Shown here in pieces: positions 24,850 through 34,050 of a stretch of DNA of 64,000 bases; position 1 is the first letter of the stretch; the number at the start of each line of letters is the position of its first letter. This stretch comes from Pseudomonas fluorescens (GTDB lineage Bacteria; Pseudomonadota; Gammaproteobacteria; Pseudomonadales; Pseudomonadaceae). The stretch lies in the NCBI RefSeq assembly GCF_900636825.1, contig NZ_LR134318.1, positions 1,087,501-1,151,500 on the forward strand, given 5' to 3'. The notes under the pieces were generated by a model. It was not told the origin of the DNA and ran no database searches. It was given only the letters and a program-made list of their open reading frames with translations. A program made the position numbers and the translations under genes.

Positions 24850-27564
24850 ATGAGCATTCACAGCAAGACACCAACACTTGCCGTGCGTGATCCGCGCGCG
24901 ATGGCGATCCTCACGGTCAATTACTGGCGCAACAAAGCATTGGTACCCAGCGAGTCGCGGATCGAGCGAACATTGCTTGATGCTCGCGGCCGCGCGGTCA
25001 AGCAATGGGACGCGCGGCTGTGGGGCTCGTTGGCGCAAACGCTGGACACGCCAGCGAGCCTTACTGTGGTCTATTCCTTGACGGACAGCGTACTGCGCTC
25101 CGACAGTAATGACGCGGGGACACTCGTCGCGTTGCCTGGTCCGGGCGGCGAAATTCTGTTCGGCTGGGATAGTCGAGGCACCTGTCGCAAAGTCGAATAC
25201 GATGACTTGTTGCGACCGGTGGCCGTGTTCGAAGAAGGCGTCGATCAACCGAAGAATTGTGTCGAGCGTATGAGCTACGGGCGTCCTGGCAACGGCGACC
25301 CCCGCTGCAACCAGCTCGGCCAGTTGACTCGTCATGACGATCCGGCCGGCAGCGTGTTGTTCGACAGCTTCGCGCTGACCGGCCAGTGCATCGAAAATAC
25401 CCGTTATTTTACCCTCGACGCTGTCAGCCCTGACTGGCCGCTATCGGCGCAAGAGCGCCAGCGCCTGCTTGAGCCGGGGGACGGAGCCACCAGTCAATGG
25501 CGCTTTGCGGCATTGGGGCAAATGCTTGAGCAGGTCGACGCTCGGGGCAATCGGCAAACCTTCGGTTCGACCGTCGACGGGCGCTTGCGGGAGGCTCATC
25601 TACAGCTGAAGCACCAGCCTGCTGCGCAGCCGATGGTCAGCCAGATTCGATACAACGCTGCCGGGCAGGTGGAGCAAGAATTGGCAGGCAACGGTGTACG
25701 CACAACCCTCACGTATCAACCTCGGAACGGTCGCTTGGCCACGCGCCGCGCTACAACCGCCAGCGACAAATTATTGCAGCAGTTGAGTTACGGCTATGAC
25801 CCGATGGGCAATGTGCTGAGCATTACGGATGAGGCTCTGCCCATTCGCTACTTCGCCAATCAGCGCATCGAGCCGATCAGTGCTTTCAGCTACGACAGTC
25901 TCTATCTGTTGAGCGAGGCGAGCGGTTGGGAAGCCGGGGCGACGAACAAGGGGCCGGCGTCTGTGGGACGCATCGATCCGGCAGCTGTCAGTCATTATCG
26001 ACAAACCTTTCATTATGATGACGGCGGCAATCTGCTTGAGTTGACGCATGATGGCGCGCAAGCGCACGGGCGGCGATTCAAGCCCCTGCCGAACAGCAAT
26101 CGCGGCCTGCCGTGGCGCAACGACGTGCCGCCGACGGAGGAGCAGATCGCAACGGCCTTCGATGCGCGCGGCAATTTGCTGCAGCTCGATCAAGGACGCT
26201 TGGTGCGGTGGAACCTGCGCAATCAGCTGCAATCGATCAGTCCGGTGGAACGGGCCGGCGGCGATAGCGATCAGGAAAATTACCTGTACGACGGCGGTGG
26301 TCAGCGAGTGCGGAAAATCCGCTCGTTGCAGACCAACGCGCGTACCGTCATCAACGAAGTGCGCTATCTGCCAGGGCTTGAGTTGCGCATTGATGGCAGC
26401 GGCGTTGTTCTGCAGGTCATTGCTGCGCAGACCGGACTCAACGACGTCAATGTCTTGCATTGGGAAACCTCGCCGCCGCCAGGTGGCAATGACCGCTATC
26501 GCTACACCTTTACCGATCATCTTGGTTCGGCCAGCCTGGAATTGGCCGAGGAAGCACGAATCATCAGTCAGGAAATCTATTATCCGTTTGGCGAGACGGC
26601 ATGGAACCGGGAGACCGAAGTCAGTTACCGCACGATTCGATACTCGGGCAAGGAGCGCGATGCCACGGGTCTTTATTACTACGGCTATCGGTATTACATG
26701 CCGTGGTTGCACCGGTGGATGAATCCGGATCCGGCGGGGACGGTTGATGGTCTGAATCTGTACAGGATGGTTCGCAATAGTCCGGTGACTTTTTTTGACG
26801 AATTGGGCACAAACCCCATATCTAAATCGGCGGTCAAGTCGGCCACGGAGATCTTTGAGAGTTACAGAGGCAATTTTGACGATAAGGACCGAGCGCTTCC
26901 CTACAAAATGATGGGTGACATCACGCAGGGAGTTTTGAAGTTAAAAACTGCCAAGGCGTCACCCACAGTAATCGAGAAGACTAAAGCCCAGCGCTTCACC
27001 TTGCGTCATTACAGCGTCTATGGAAGTCAGGGAGACACGCCGCCGTTCATGGAGATCGCGTCGAATTTTTCTCTGGTCAACAAGAAATTGAAGACGTTGG
27101 GCGGCAAGGGGGGGAATACCAATGAGAAGGATTGGACCAAAGCCGGAAACATGGGCTTCACGTTTTTTTTGTTGGCTATTAACGGGGACGTCAACGAGCG
27201 CAAGTTTCTAAGCTCAATGACGCATTACGCTGAATATGACCTCGAGGATGACAAAGCACTTGAGGCCGCACTGGGCAAAGACTTCGACCAGGTAGAATTT
27301 TTTGCCTCTCCTGATGTTCTCGACCCGAAACATTCATCGAATATGGAGAGCGTGCCTATGGTCAAGGGCCGGATCAAGGATCTGAAAGCTGTGTTGTTGG
27401 GTAATTCGGGTATCAGCCCGGTGCAGGTCGGTCGAATGGATTCCCGCACTCTGCTGAACAGTCTCGACAATGCGTTCCATGGCTCGCTGGAAATCAAAAT
27501 TCCTGGCTCCGTAAAAGTTGCCAAGTGGCACAAAAAAGCGAACCGTCCAGGCAATTCGCAGTAA
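24850..27564 (+). CDS. RHS repeat-associated core protein with variable C-terminal toxin-like domain
   Basis: About 904 residues if started at the ATG at 24850 (MSIHSKTPTLAVRDPRAMAI, the usual start of TccC-like RHS proteins); in-frame codons continue to 24751. The body is a run of YD/RHS repeats, ending in the conserved core YSGKERDATGLYYYGYRYYM and GTVDGLNLYRMVRNSPVTFF. From about residue 654 the sequence changes to a 250-residue domain that I cannot assign, with the motif FTLRHYSVYGSQGDTPPF and a G-N-M-G-F-T-F-F strand. By family, RHS shells encapsulate and auto-cleave such C-terminal effectors. No signal peptide, and no immunity-sized gene follows: the next gene is convergent algA. ADP-ribosyltransferase is one possibility for the C-terminal domain, at low confidence. 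Confidence 0.85.
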   Translation: MSIHSKTPTLAVRDPRAMAILTVNYWRNKALVPSESRIERTLLDARGRAVKQWDARLWGSLAQTLDTPASLTVVYSLTDSVLRSDSNDAGTLVALPGPGGEILFGWDSRGTCRKVEYDDLLRPVAVFEEGVDQPKNCVERMSYGRPGNGDPRCNQLGQLTRHDDPAGSVLFDSFALTGQCIENTRYFTLDAVSPDWPLSAQERQRLLEPGDGATSQWRFAALGQMLEQVDARGNRQTFGSTVDGRLREAHLQLKHQPAAQPMVSQIRYNAAGQVEQELAGNGVRTTLTYQPRNGRLATRRATTASDKLLQQLSYGYDPMGNVLSITDEALPIRYFANQRIEPISAFSYDSLYLLSEASGWEAGATNKGPASVGRIDPAAVSHYRQTFHYDDGGNLLELTHDGAQAHGRRFKPLPNSNRGLPWRNDVPPTEEQIATAFDARGNLLQLDQGRLVRWNLRNQLQSISPVERAGGDSDQENYLYDGGGQRVRKIRSLQTNARTVINEVRYLPGLELRIDGSGVVLQVIAAQTGLNDVNVLHWETSPPPGGNDRYRYTFTDHLGSASLELAEEARIISQEIYYPFGETAWNRETEVSYRTIRYSGKERDATGLYYYGYRYYMPWLHRWMNPDPAGTVDGLNLYRMVRNSPVTFFDELGTNPISKSAVKSATEIFESYRGNFDDKDRALPYKMMGDITQGVLKLKTAKASPTVIEKTKAQRFTLRHYSVYGSQGDTPPFMEIASNFSLVNKKLKTLGGKGGNTNEKDWTKAGNMGFTFFLLAINGDVNERKFLSSMTHYAEYDLEDDKALEAALGKDFDQVEFFASPDVLDPKHSSNMESVPMVKGRIKDLKAVLLGNSGISPVQVGRMDSRTLLNSLDNAFHGSLEIKIPGSVKVAKWHKKANRPGNSQ

Positions 27565-27574
27565 TCGTAAAAGA

Positions 27575-27613
27575 GTCCAGCCCGCTGCGGATAGGGGACG
27601 CAGTGGGCTGGAC
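27575..27613. terminator. Bidirectional terminator between the RHS gene and algA
   Basis: Long hairpin GTCCAGCCCGCTGCG / CGCAGTGGGCTGGAC with one mismatch and a 9-base loop. On the minus strand it is followed by TCTTTTACG, on the plus strand by a weaker CTTCTTGTTTTC. It would end both the RHS and the alginate transcripts. Confidence 0.85.
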
Positions 27614-27639
27614 GGGGGCTTCTTGTTTTCAGCGAGCGA

Positions 27640-29091
27640 TTATTGCGCGATGGTTTTCACCGACACGCCGCGTTCGATCGGGGTGGAGCGGCCGTAGATA
27701 TCTTCGAAGCGTTCGATGTCGTCTTCGCCGAGGTAGCTGCCCGACTGCACTTCAATGATTTCCAGCGGGATCTTGCCCGGGTTGCGCAGGCGATGCACCG
27801 AGGCGATCGGGATGTAGGTCGACTGGTTTTCGGTGAGCAGGAACACGTTTTCGTCGCAGGTCACTTCAGCGGTGCCGCTGACCACGATCCAGTGTTCGGC
27901 GCGGTGGTGGTGCATCTGCAGCGACAGGCACGCGCCCGGCTTGACCGAGATGTGCTTGACCTGGAAACGCCCGCCCATGTCCACCGAATCGTAGGAGCCC
28001 CACGGACGATAGACTTCGCAGTGGTTCTGGGTTTCGCTGCGGCCCTGCTCGTTGAGCGTGTTGACCATCTGCTTGACGCCCTGAACCTTGTCTTTGTGGG
28101 CGATCATCATGGCGTCCTTGGTTTCGACCACGACGATGTTTTCCAGACCGATCACCGAGACCAGTTTGCCGTTGCCATGGATCATGCAGTTCTTGCTGTC
28201 CTGGATGACCACGTCGCCTTTGCTGACGTTGCCGTTGGCATCTTTCTCGTTGACTTCCCACAGCGACGACCAGCAGCCGACATCGCTCCAGCCAGCAGTC
28301 AGAGGCACGACGCAGGCGCGCTGGGTTTTCTCCATCACCGAGTAGTCGATGGAATTGTCCGGGCAGCAGGCGAAAGTGGCTTCGTCGAGGGTGACGGTGT
28401 CGGCATCCTGCTGGCTGCGCTCGAGAGTCAGCAGGCAGGTGTCGTAGATGTCCGGATCATGTTTTTTCAGTTCTTCGAGGAAGCGGCTGGCGCGGAACAG
28501 GAACATGCCGCTGTTCCAGTAGTAGCCGCCGGACTGAACGTATTCAGTGGCGCGTTTGACGTCCGGTTTTTCCACGAAGTGCGAGACGCGGCTGACGCCT
28601 TCTGGCAGCAGCGAGTCGCCGGTGGATTTGATGTAGCCATAACCGGTTTCCGGCTTGGTCGCCGGCACGCCGAACAGCACCATTTCGCCGTTTTCGGCAG
28701 CGACGGTGGCCAGGGCGAGGGCGCGTTGCAACGCTTTCTGGTCTTCCAGCACGTGGTCGGCCGGCAGGACGAGCATGAGTTCGTCGCGACCTTCATTGAC
28801 CAGCATCATCGCAGTCACGGCCACGGCCGGCGCGGTATTGCGGCCGAACGGTTCCATCAGGATGCGTTGGCATTCCAGATTGCGATTGGCCAACTGCTCG
28901 TTGACGATGAAGCGGTGATCCTTGTTGCAGACCACGATCGGAGTGTCCATGCCTTCGAACACCAAGCGCTCGAGGGTTTGCTGGAACAGCGTATGTTCGC
29001 CGGTCAGGGCGAGGAATTGCTTGGGGAACTGCTTGCGCGAAAGAGGCCACAGACGCGAACCGCTACCACCTGACAAGATCACCGGAATCAT
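27640..29091 (-). CDS. algA: Bifunctional phosphomannose isomerase / GDP-mannose pyrophosphorylase AlgA
   Basis: A 483-residue cytoplasmic enzyme carrying out the first and third steps to GDP-mannose. The pyrophosphorylase domain opens with the nucleotide-binding signature GGSGSRLWPLSRKQFPKQFL and contains the FVEKPD sugar-binding motif. The C-terminal cupin isomerase domain has the metal-ligand run MHHHRAEHWIVVSGTAEV. Length equals the P. aeruginosa enzyme to within a few residues. Last gene of the cluster, separated from algF by a 208-base gap filled with a REPIN. Confidence 0.96.
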   Translation of the reverse strand: MIPVILSGGSGSRLWPLSRKQFPKQFLALTGEHTLFQQTLERLVFEGMDTPIVVCNKDHRFIVNEQLANRNLECQRILMEPFGRNTAPAVAVTAMMLVNEGRDELMLVLPADHVLEDQKALQRALALATVAAENGEMVLFGVPATKPETGYGYIKSTGDSLLPEGVSRVSHFVEKPDVKRATEYVQSGGYYWNSGMFLFRASRFLEELKKHDPDIYDTCLLTLERSQQDADTVTLDEATFACCPDNSIDYSVMEKTQRACVVPLTAGWSDVGCWSSLWEVNEKDANGNVSKGDVVIQDSKNCMIHGNGKLVSVIGLENIVVVETKDAMMIAHKDKVQGVKQMVNTLNEQGRSETQNHCEVYRPWGSYDSVDMGGRFQVKHISVKPGACLSLQMHHHRAEHWIVVSGTAEVTCDENVFLLTENQSTYIPIASVHRLRNPGKIPLEIIEVQSGSYLGEDDIERFEDIYGRSTPIERGVSVKTIAQ

Positions 29092-29185
29092 AATGTTTAC
29101 TCCATAAAATCAATTTGGTTAGAGCAACGAACGTTGTGTCGTTTCACTCTTGTTTTTGTCTCGTATCCGAAGACGCCGCATCCCC

Positions 29186-29274
29186 TGTAGGAGCTGCCGA
29201 AGGCTGCGATCTGTTGATCTTGATCTTCAAAATCAAAAGATCGCAGCCTCGTTTCACTCGACAGCTCCTACAGG
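29186..29274. repeat. REPIN between algF and algA
   Basis: GTAGGAGCTGCCGAAGGCT and GATCTGTTGATCTTGATC on the left; AAAAGATCGCAGCCTCG with CAGCTCCTACAGG on the right. Left and right arms are inverted copies. Confidence 0.9.
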
Positions 29275-29299
29275 GATCGGCGTCAGTTCGGGAAAAGGG

Positions 29300-29956
29300 T
29301 TAGCGGGTCGACACCGGGCGTTTTACCCAGACTGGCGACAGGTTGCTGCCGTTGCCGGTGACGTACAGCACTGCTGCCTCACCACGCTCCAGCGCTACCG
29401 GTTTTACGTCGCCGACTTTCTTGTCACCTTCGTACAGCGCCAGGCTGACTTTCACCGGGTTGATTTCACGCTCGCCACGGCCCTTGGCTGCCACGTTCGG
29501 CACCACGTCGGTCTTGCCGTCGGCGGTCTTCAGGGTCAGCGATTTGTCGCTGAGGTTCTGCACGCGCACCAGGGATTTCTGCTTGTTCTTGAACGGTGGT
29601 TCTTCGATCAGTTGCGGCGCGCCGGAAGCGTTGTTGACCAGGGTGTAGTAGTGGTCACCGGCAAGTTTGACCGGCAGGGTCTGGCTGCCGACCTTGGCGC
29701 TGTAGTCACCGCCCGGCATGAAGCTGAAGTCGCTGCTGGCCAGTGGCGCAACGTCGCTCAGGTTGGTGCTGCCGACAGTGGCGCTGACTTCAGCGTTGCT
29801 GGCGTTGTAAATGCGCACGAAGGTCGAGCCTTTCGGTGCGGTCGGGCCGTACAGTGCGGCATCGCCACCGGCGAAGGCAGGTACGGAAAGCACGCTGAGG
29901 CCAGCAACCAGTGCGAAGCTTTTAGCGAGACGACGAGGAGTAGTAGTGAAAGTCAT
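29300..29956 (-). CDS. algF: Alginate O-acetylation protein AlgF
   Basis: A 218-residue periplasmic protein of the alginate acetylation machinery (with AlgI, AlgJ, AlgX). Cleavable signal peptide, about residues 1-29 (SVLSVPAFAGGDAALYGP), and two beta-rich domains; YGPTAPKGSTFVRIYN marks the mature start as in P. aeruginosa AlgF. It follows algJ by 14 bases in the operon. It has no catalytic motif and is thought to connect AlgJ and AlgX. Confidence 0.94.
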   Translation of the reverse strand: MTFTTTPRRLAKSFALVAGLSVLSVPAFAGGDAALYGPTAPKGSTFVRIYNASNAEVSATVGSTNLSDVAPLASSDFSFMPGGDYSAKVGSQTLPVKLAGDHYYTLVNNASGAPQLIEEPPFKNKQKSLVRVQNLSDKSLTLKTADGKTDVVPNVAAKGRGEREINPVKVSLALYEGDKKVGDVKPVALERGEAAVLYVTGNGSNLSPVWVKRPVSTR

Positions 29957-29970
29957 GGTGTACCTCTCTT

Positions 29971-31143
29971 TCAGTTTTGCGCCCGATCGGGCGTCTCGGA
30001 TTTAGTGTTGATGGCTACGTTTTGTTGGCGGGCGCCGGCTTCTTTGAGCTCTGCGACCCACTGCGGGTCGGCGTCGCCGATTTCGTTGTTCACAGGCAGA
30101 TATCGTTCAGGAAACTCCCAGATCAGCACTTGTGGCGGGCTGTTCTTGAAGTCATCGCTTTTCAGGTAGCTGAGCATCGGCAGAATCGGACCGTGGCCGT
30201 CTTCGGCGTAGTTGACGACGTCACTGTGCAGCGCTTGTTTCAGTGCACCGACGAAGTTCCAGTTAGGGTTGGCGCTGTAGCTGGTGCCGATCAGCGCGAC
30301 CGGCACTTCGCTGTTGGCGAACAGGGCGTCGTCACCGGCCGGTTGCTCGGCGGCAACAGTGTTGCGTTTGAGCAGTGGCTCCGGCGCCGGCATCATGTTT
30401 TCGAACAGCGGATCGAGGGGCAGGAACAGACGCAGATCACCCTTGTGCGTGACTTTCTCCGCAGGCGTCGTGACGAAGCGCTGCGGCTCGCCGCTCAGCG
30501 GGAATTTCTCGGCAATGGTTTTCGCCAGCGTGTTCGCGGCGATCTCGGCGCCTTCCGGAGTCCAGTGCGTGTCGGTGCGCAGGAACACTTGCTGACCGTT
30601 CTGCTTGGCCTGTTGCAGCGGGCCGAGCAGGTCAGGGGCGAGGATCTTGTCGGCCGCAACACGGGCGTGGAAATCCTGATACAGGTTCTCGTGAATGCTC
30701 GAAGGCTTCACTTCACCCAGATGCTCCGGGTACAGACGAACCTTGGCCGGCACGATTGCCATCACCAGTTTCACGCCTTTCTCTTTCAGCGTCTGGCGCA
30801 CGCCTTCGACCAGCGCGTAGTTGCCTTGCAGGTTCAGTTCTTCGTTGACGATCGGGTTGAATTCTTCATCGCTGTACAACCACTGATCGCGGCCGAGCAC
30901 GACGCCCGGACGACCTTCGTTGAACAGTTTGAAATCCAGCGCGGCCCAGAGGTTGGTGCCCAGACGCTTGATCGGGAATTCATCGTCATAGTGGGTTTCC
31001 ACAGCCTTGGTCCAGCGGCCGTTGAGCACCGTCGCATCGGCGTTGGTGCTGAAGCCGAAGAAGCTGCGAACCGACCACAGACCGAGGACCAACAGGGTCA
31101 CCAGGAACAGGGCGATGTAGAAGATGCGTAATGAGCGGGTCAT
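29971..31143 (-). CDS. algJ: Alginate O-acetyltransferase AlgJ
   Basis: A 390-residue type II membrane protein with one N-terminal anchor (about 9-28) and a periplasmic SGNH-like/ALGX domain. The catalytic D-x-H is seen in FLRTDTHWTPEGA and the serine in LIGTSYSANPNWNF. It moves acetyl groups received through AlgI towards mannuronate. Ten bases separate it from algI. Paralogue of AlgX two genes upstream. Confidence 0.95.
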   Translation of the reverse strand: MTRSLRIFYIALFLVTLLVLGLWSVRSFFGFSTNADATVLNGRWTKAVETHYDDEFPIKRLGTNLWAALDFKLFNEGRPGVVLGRDQWLYSDEEFNPIVNEELNLQGNYALVEGVRQTLKEKGVKLVMAIVPAKVRLYPEHLGEVKPSSIHENLYQDFHARVAADKILAPDLLGPLQQAKQNGQQVFLRTDTHWTPEGAEIAANTLAKTIAEKFPLSGEPQRFVTTPAEKVTHKGDLRLFLPLDPLFENMMPAPEPLLKRNTVAAEQPAGDDALFANSEVPVALIGTSYSANPNWNFVGALKQALHSDVVNYAEDGHGPILPMLSYLKSDDFKNSPPQVLIWEFPERYLPVNNEIGDADPQWVAELKEAGARQQNVAINTKSETPDRAQN

Positions 31144-31153
31144 GTCAGATCCC

Positions 31154-32719
31154 TCAGAACTGGAAGTAAAGGAACGGCGAGAAGCTTTGCGCCGAAAGTT
31201 TGAGAATCGAGGCGATGAACAGCAGCAGGATCAGCCCGCGCATCACGTAGCGCGACCAGTCTGCGGTCCAGTAGGCCGGTTGCACCTGGGCTTCGACGCC
31301 GACGGTGTAGCCAGGTTCGTGGATGCTCGCCGGATTTTCCCCAGGCGCTGCCTTGATCATTCCCGGCGTCGCAGTGGCAGGGCCATCGGCCTCGACGTTG
31401 ACCGCAGGTTTGGTCTTGGCGGGCGGCTGATTGGTGTACAGATCACGCAGGCCGAAGAACGCCAGCGTTACGTAAGCCACCACCAGAGTTGCCACTTGCA
31501 GACCGGTCAGGCTGGCCTGATTGAGTTCCGACAGCGACCAGTCGCCGAAGCTGAACATCGCGCCGTACATGCGACCGGCAACGTGCAGGTTTTCGGCACG
31601 GAAGATCACCCAGCCCATCACCACCAGCAGGAACGTCAGCGCCCAGCGGATCGGATTGAGGCTGCGCGGCGAAGTGTTCAGGCCCAGTGCTTTTTCGATC
31701 GCCAGCCACATGCCGTGCCAGGCGCCCCAGACGATGTAAGTGATGTTCGCGCCGTGCCACAGACCACCGAGCAGCATGGTCAGGAACAGGTTGCGATAGG
31801 TCATCAGCGTGCCTTTACGGTTACCGCCGAGGGTGATGTAGAGATAGTCACGCAGCCAGGTCGACAGGCTGATGTGCCAGCGACGCCAGAACTCGGTGAT
31901 CGACTGGCTGATGTATGGCTGCTTGAAGTTTTCCATGAAGCGGAAACCCATCATCAAGCCCAGGCCGATGGCCATGTCGCTGTAACCGGAGAAGTCGAAA
32001 TACAGCTGCGCGGTGTACGCCAGCGCGCCGAGCCAGGCATCGCCGGTGGTCGGGTTCTGCAAGGCGAAGCAGTGGTCGGCAACCACGGCGAGAGTGTCGG
32101 CGATGAAGACCTTTTTGATGAAACCCTGCATGAACCGTGTGCAGCCCTCGGAGAATTTGTCGAGGGTGTGCGTGCGGTTGTTGAACTGGTCGGCGAGGTC
32201 GCGGAAACGCAGCACCGGGCCGGCAATCAGGTGCGGGAAGATCGCCACGAACGCTGCGAAGTCGATCAGGTTACGCGTGGCTGGAGTGTCGCCACGGTAG
32301 ACGTCGATGATGTAGCTGATCGATTCGAAGATGTAGAACGAAATACCGATCGGCAGCAGCACGTGGGTGAGGATGAACGGCTCCAGACCCACCGACGTCA
32401 TCATTGCGTTGATGCTGTCGACACCGAAGTTGGCGTACTTGAAGTAGCCAAGGATGCACAGGTCGACGGCCACCCCGAGCAGCAGCCAGCGCTGGGCCGG
32501 TTTGGTTCTGACGCCGGCGGCACCGACTTTCAGGCCAATCCAGTAGTTCCACAGCGTGACGGCTGCGAACAGCGCGAGGAAGTCCACTCGCCACCAGGCG
32601 TAGAACACGTAGCTGGCGATCAGCAGCAGCAGGTTGCGATAGCGTTGCCCGCTCAAGTAGTACAAGCCGAGAAAGATCGGCAAGAACAGAAACAGGAACA
32701 CGTTGGATGAAAATACCAT
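31154..32719 (-). CDS. algI: Alginate O-acetylation MBOAT protein AlgI
   Basis: A 521-residue inner-membrane acyltransferase of the MBOAT family that passes acetyl across the membrane for alginate acetylation. Ten or more hydrophobic segments; the MBOAT histidine lies in GGLWHGANITYIVWGAWHG, and the ITEFWRRWHISLSTWLRDYL signature is intact. Start at 32719 (MVFSSNVFLF) with GGAGA 5-6 bases upstream; an in-frame ATG 13 codons earlier has no site. The C-terminal portion carries a proline/threonine-rich loop (PPAKTKPAVNVEA) before the last membrane segment. Confidence 0.95.
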   Translation of the reverse strand: MVFSSNVFLFLFLPIFLGLYYLSGQRYRNLLLLIASYVFYAWWRVDFLALFAAVTLWNYWIGLKVGAAGVRTKPAQRWLLLGVAVDLCILGYFKYANFGVDSINAMMTSVGLEPFILTHVLLPIGISFYIFESISYIIDVYRGDTPATRNLIDFAAFVAIFPHLIAGPVLRFRDLADQFNNRTHTLDKFSEGCTRFMQGFIKKVFIADTLAVVADHCFALQNPTTGDAWLGALAYTAQLYFDFSGYSDMAIGLGLMMGFRFMENFKQPYISQSITEFWRRWHISLSTWLRDYLYITLGGNRKGTLMTYRNLFLTMLLGGLWHGANITYIVWGAWHGMWLAIEKALGLNTSPRSLNPIRWALTFLLVVMGWVIFRAENLHVAGRMYGAMFSFGDWSLSELNQASLTGLQVATLVVAYVTLAFFGLRDLYTNQPPAKTKPAVNVEADGPATATPGMIKAAPGENPASIHEPGYTVGVEAQVQPAYWTADWSRYVMRGLILLLFIASILKLSAQSFSPFLYFQF

Positions 32720-32815
32720 CCCGATCTCTCCATGTTTGAACCAACAGTCAAGGGCCAAAGCCCCCCCAAACCCCCCAGGTCAAACCAGAGGGCTAACTCA
32801 AATCTCGATGCTTCA

Positions 32816-32903
32816 TGTAGGAGCTGCCGCAGGCTGCGATCTTTTGATCTTGATCTTCAAAAGCCAGATCAAAAGATCGCAGCCTTCGGCAGCTCCTACA
32901 GGG
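32816..32903. repeat. REPIN between algL and algI
   Basis: GTAGGAGCTGCCGCAGGCT with GATCTTTTGATC on the left and GATCAAAAGATCGCAGCC with AGCTCCTAC on the right; arms almost perfectly complementary. A run of eight C (32761-32768) and CCCCCC lies just beside it at the algI leader. Confidence 0.92.
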
Positions 32904-32917
32904 TTTTGCATCTGGTG

Positions 32918-34042
32918 TTACGAGCCTTTATTGCCCTTTTCGTGGGACGGGTCGTAGACCTTGGTCAGGTCGCCGCCGAGGCGGAAGGTCTTGAACGGCT
33001 GCATGTCGCGTTTCTTGTCGATCACCTCAGGCGCGCAGGTGTAGAGGGTGCAGAACGGTTCCAGCCAGGCGAATTTCATGTCCTCTTTCAGATCGGTCAT
33101 GTCCTGCTCTTTGCCGTTCTTCTCTTCGAACGCATCCGGATCTTTCACCCCGGACAACACCCGATCACCCAGACGCTTCAGCGCAGCGTTGTTTTCCTGA
33201 CGCAAATCGACACCGTTGACCTGGGCGAAACTGGCGATCATCGCCAGCGGCGGCAGGGCGTAGTTGTGATAGGCGAGGGCGCGTTGCTGGCGCTTGAGCT
33301 CATTCGGCAGGAAGCCATCGGCATCGACCTGGTTGACGCCGACCTTGTATTCCTTCACCGCCCAGTCAAACAGGTCGCGGCGGTTGGTCGCGACCGAAGT
33401 CGCCATCACCGACCAGGCAGCCCAATAGGAGTGGTTGTTGGTTTTTTCCAGCGGCAGGTTGTCCCAGTCGCTGACCACCTGATCGGCCATTTTGCTGAAC
33501 CAGGCTTCGATCAGCTGCGCTTCCTGCTGGTGCTGGGCCAGTGGATGCGAGTCGGAAAACTTCAGGCGAATGTAAGAAGACGCCATGCTGCCCAGCGCCC
33601 ATTTGCGCATCGACTTGCCGGTGTGGTTGAAGTCTTTCGACATCAGCGCGTCAGCCTTGGCCCATGCGGTCAACCAGTTGAGCGTGCATTCGAGCTGCTC
33701 CGGGCGACCGTCGCGCATGAATTGCATGACGCGCTTGGCGGTACCGCGCTCCAGCGTAGTGATGTCTTTGGTGGTGTCGCGAAAGGCTTTTTCCGACTGC
33801 ACATTCAGCGTCGCGCGGGCCTTGTCCGAACCTTCGTATTTGCTGCGAAATTGCAGCGGACCGGTGTACGGCGCTGGCATCGCATCGCAGCCTTCACTCT
33901 TGTCGCCGGTCTTGAATTTATCCACCGGGGCGAAGTAGCCCTGTGGCGGACGCAGTGGCGCGGCGGCCTGAGTGGCCCCGGCGAACATCGCCAAGCTCAG
34001 CAGCGTCGGTGCCAACAGATTTTTCAGTTTCGGATTTCGCAT
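32918..34042 (-). CDS. algL: Periplasmic alginate (mannuronate) lyase AlgL
   Basis: A 374-residue periplasmic lyase that clears mis-exported polymer. Signal peptide with cleavage near GATQAAAPL; (alpha/alpha) toroid fold. The active-site motif NNHSYWAAW is intact, with the conserved tyrosine further on ([14 protein letters not shown]). Start at 34042 (MRNPKLKN) has GAGGT 5-6 bases upstream; an earlier ATG at 34054 overlaps the algX stop (ATGA) and would add four residues. Confidence 0.95.
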   Translation of the reverse strand: MRNPKLKNLLAPTLLSLAMFAGATQAAAPLRPPQGYFAPVDKFKTGDKSEGCDAMPAPYTGPLQFRSKYEGSDKARATLNVQSEKAFRDTTKDITTLERGTAKRVMQFMRDGRPEQLECTLNWLTAWAKADALMSKDFNHTGKSMRKWALGSMASSYIRLKFSDSHPLAQHQQEAQLIEAWFSKMADQVVSDWDNLPLEKTNNHSYWAAWSVMATSVATNRRDLFDWAVKEYKVGVNQVDADGFLPNELKRQQRALAYHNYALPPLAMIASFAQVNGVDLRQENNAALKRLGDRVLSGVKDPDAFEEKNGKEQDMTDLKEDMKFAWLEPFCTLYTCAPEVIDKKRDMQPFKTFRLGGDLTKVYDPSHEKGNKGS

Positions 34043-34050
34043 AGCAGACC

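Noticed and set aside
24832..24850. Upstream ATGs for the RHS protein (24751, 24832)
   Set aside because: The protein family starts with MSIHSKTPTL at 24850; earlier codons have no family resemblance, although I cannot exclude them.
27643..29073. Long open frame opposite algA (and similar ones opposite algJ, algI, algX, algG, algE)
   Set aside because: Anti-sense artefacts of high third-position GC, with compositionally biased translations.
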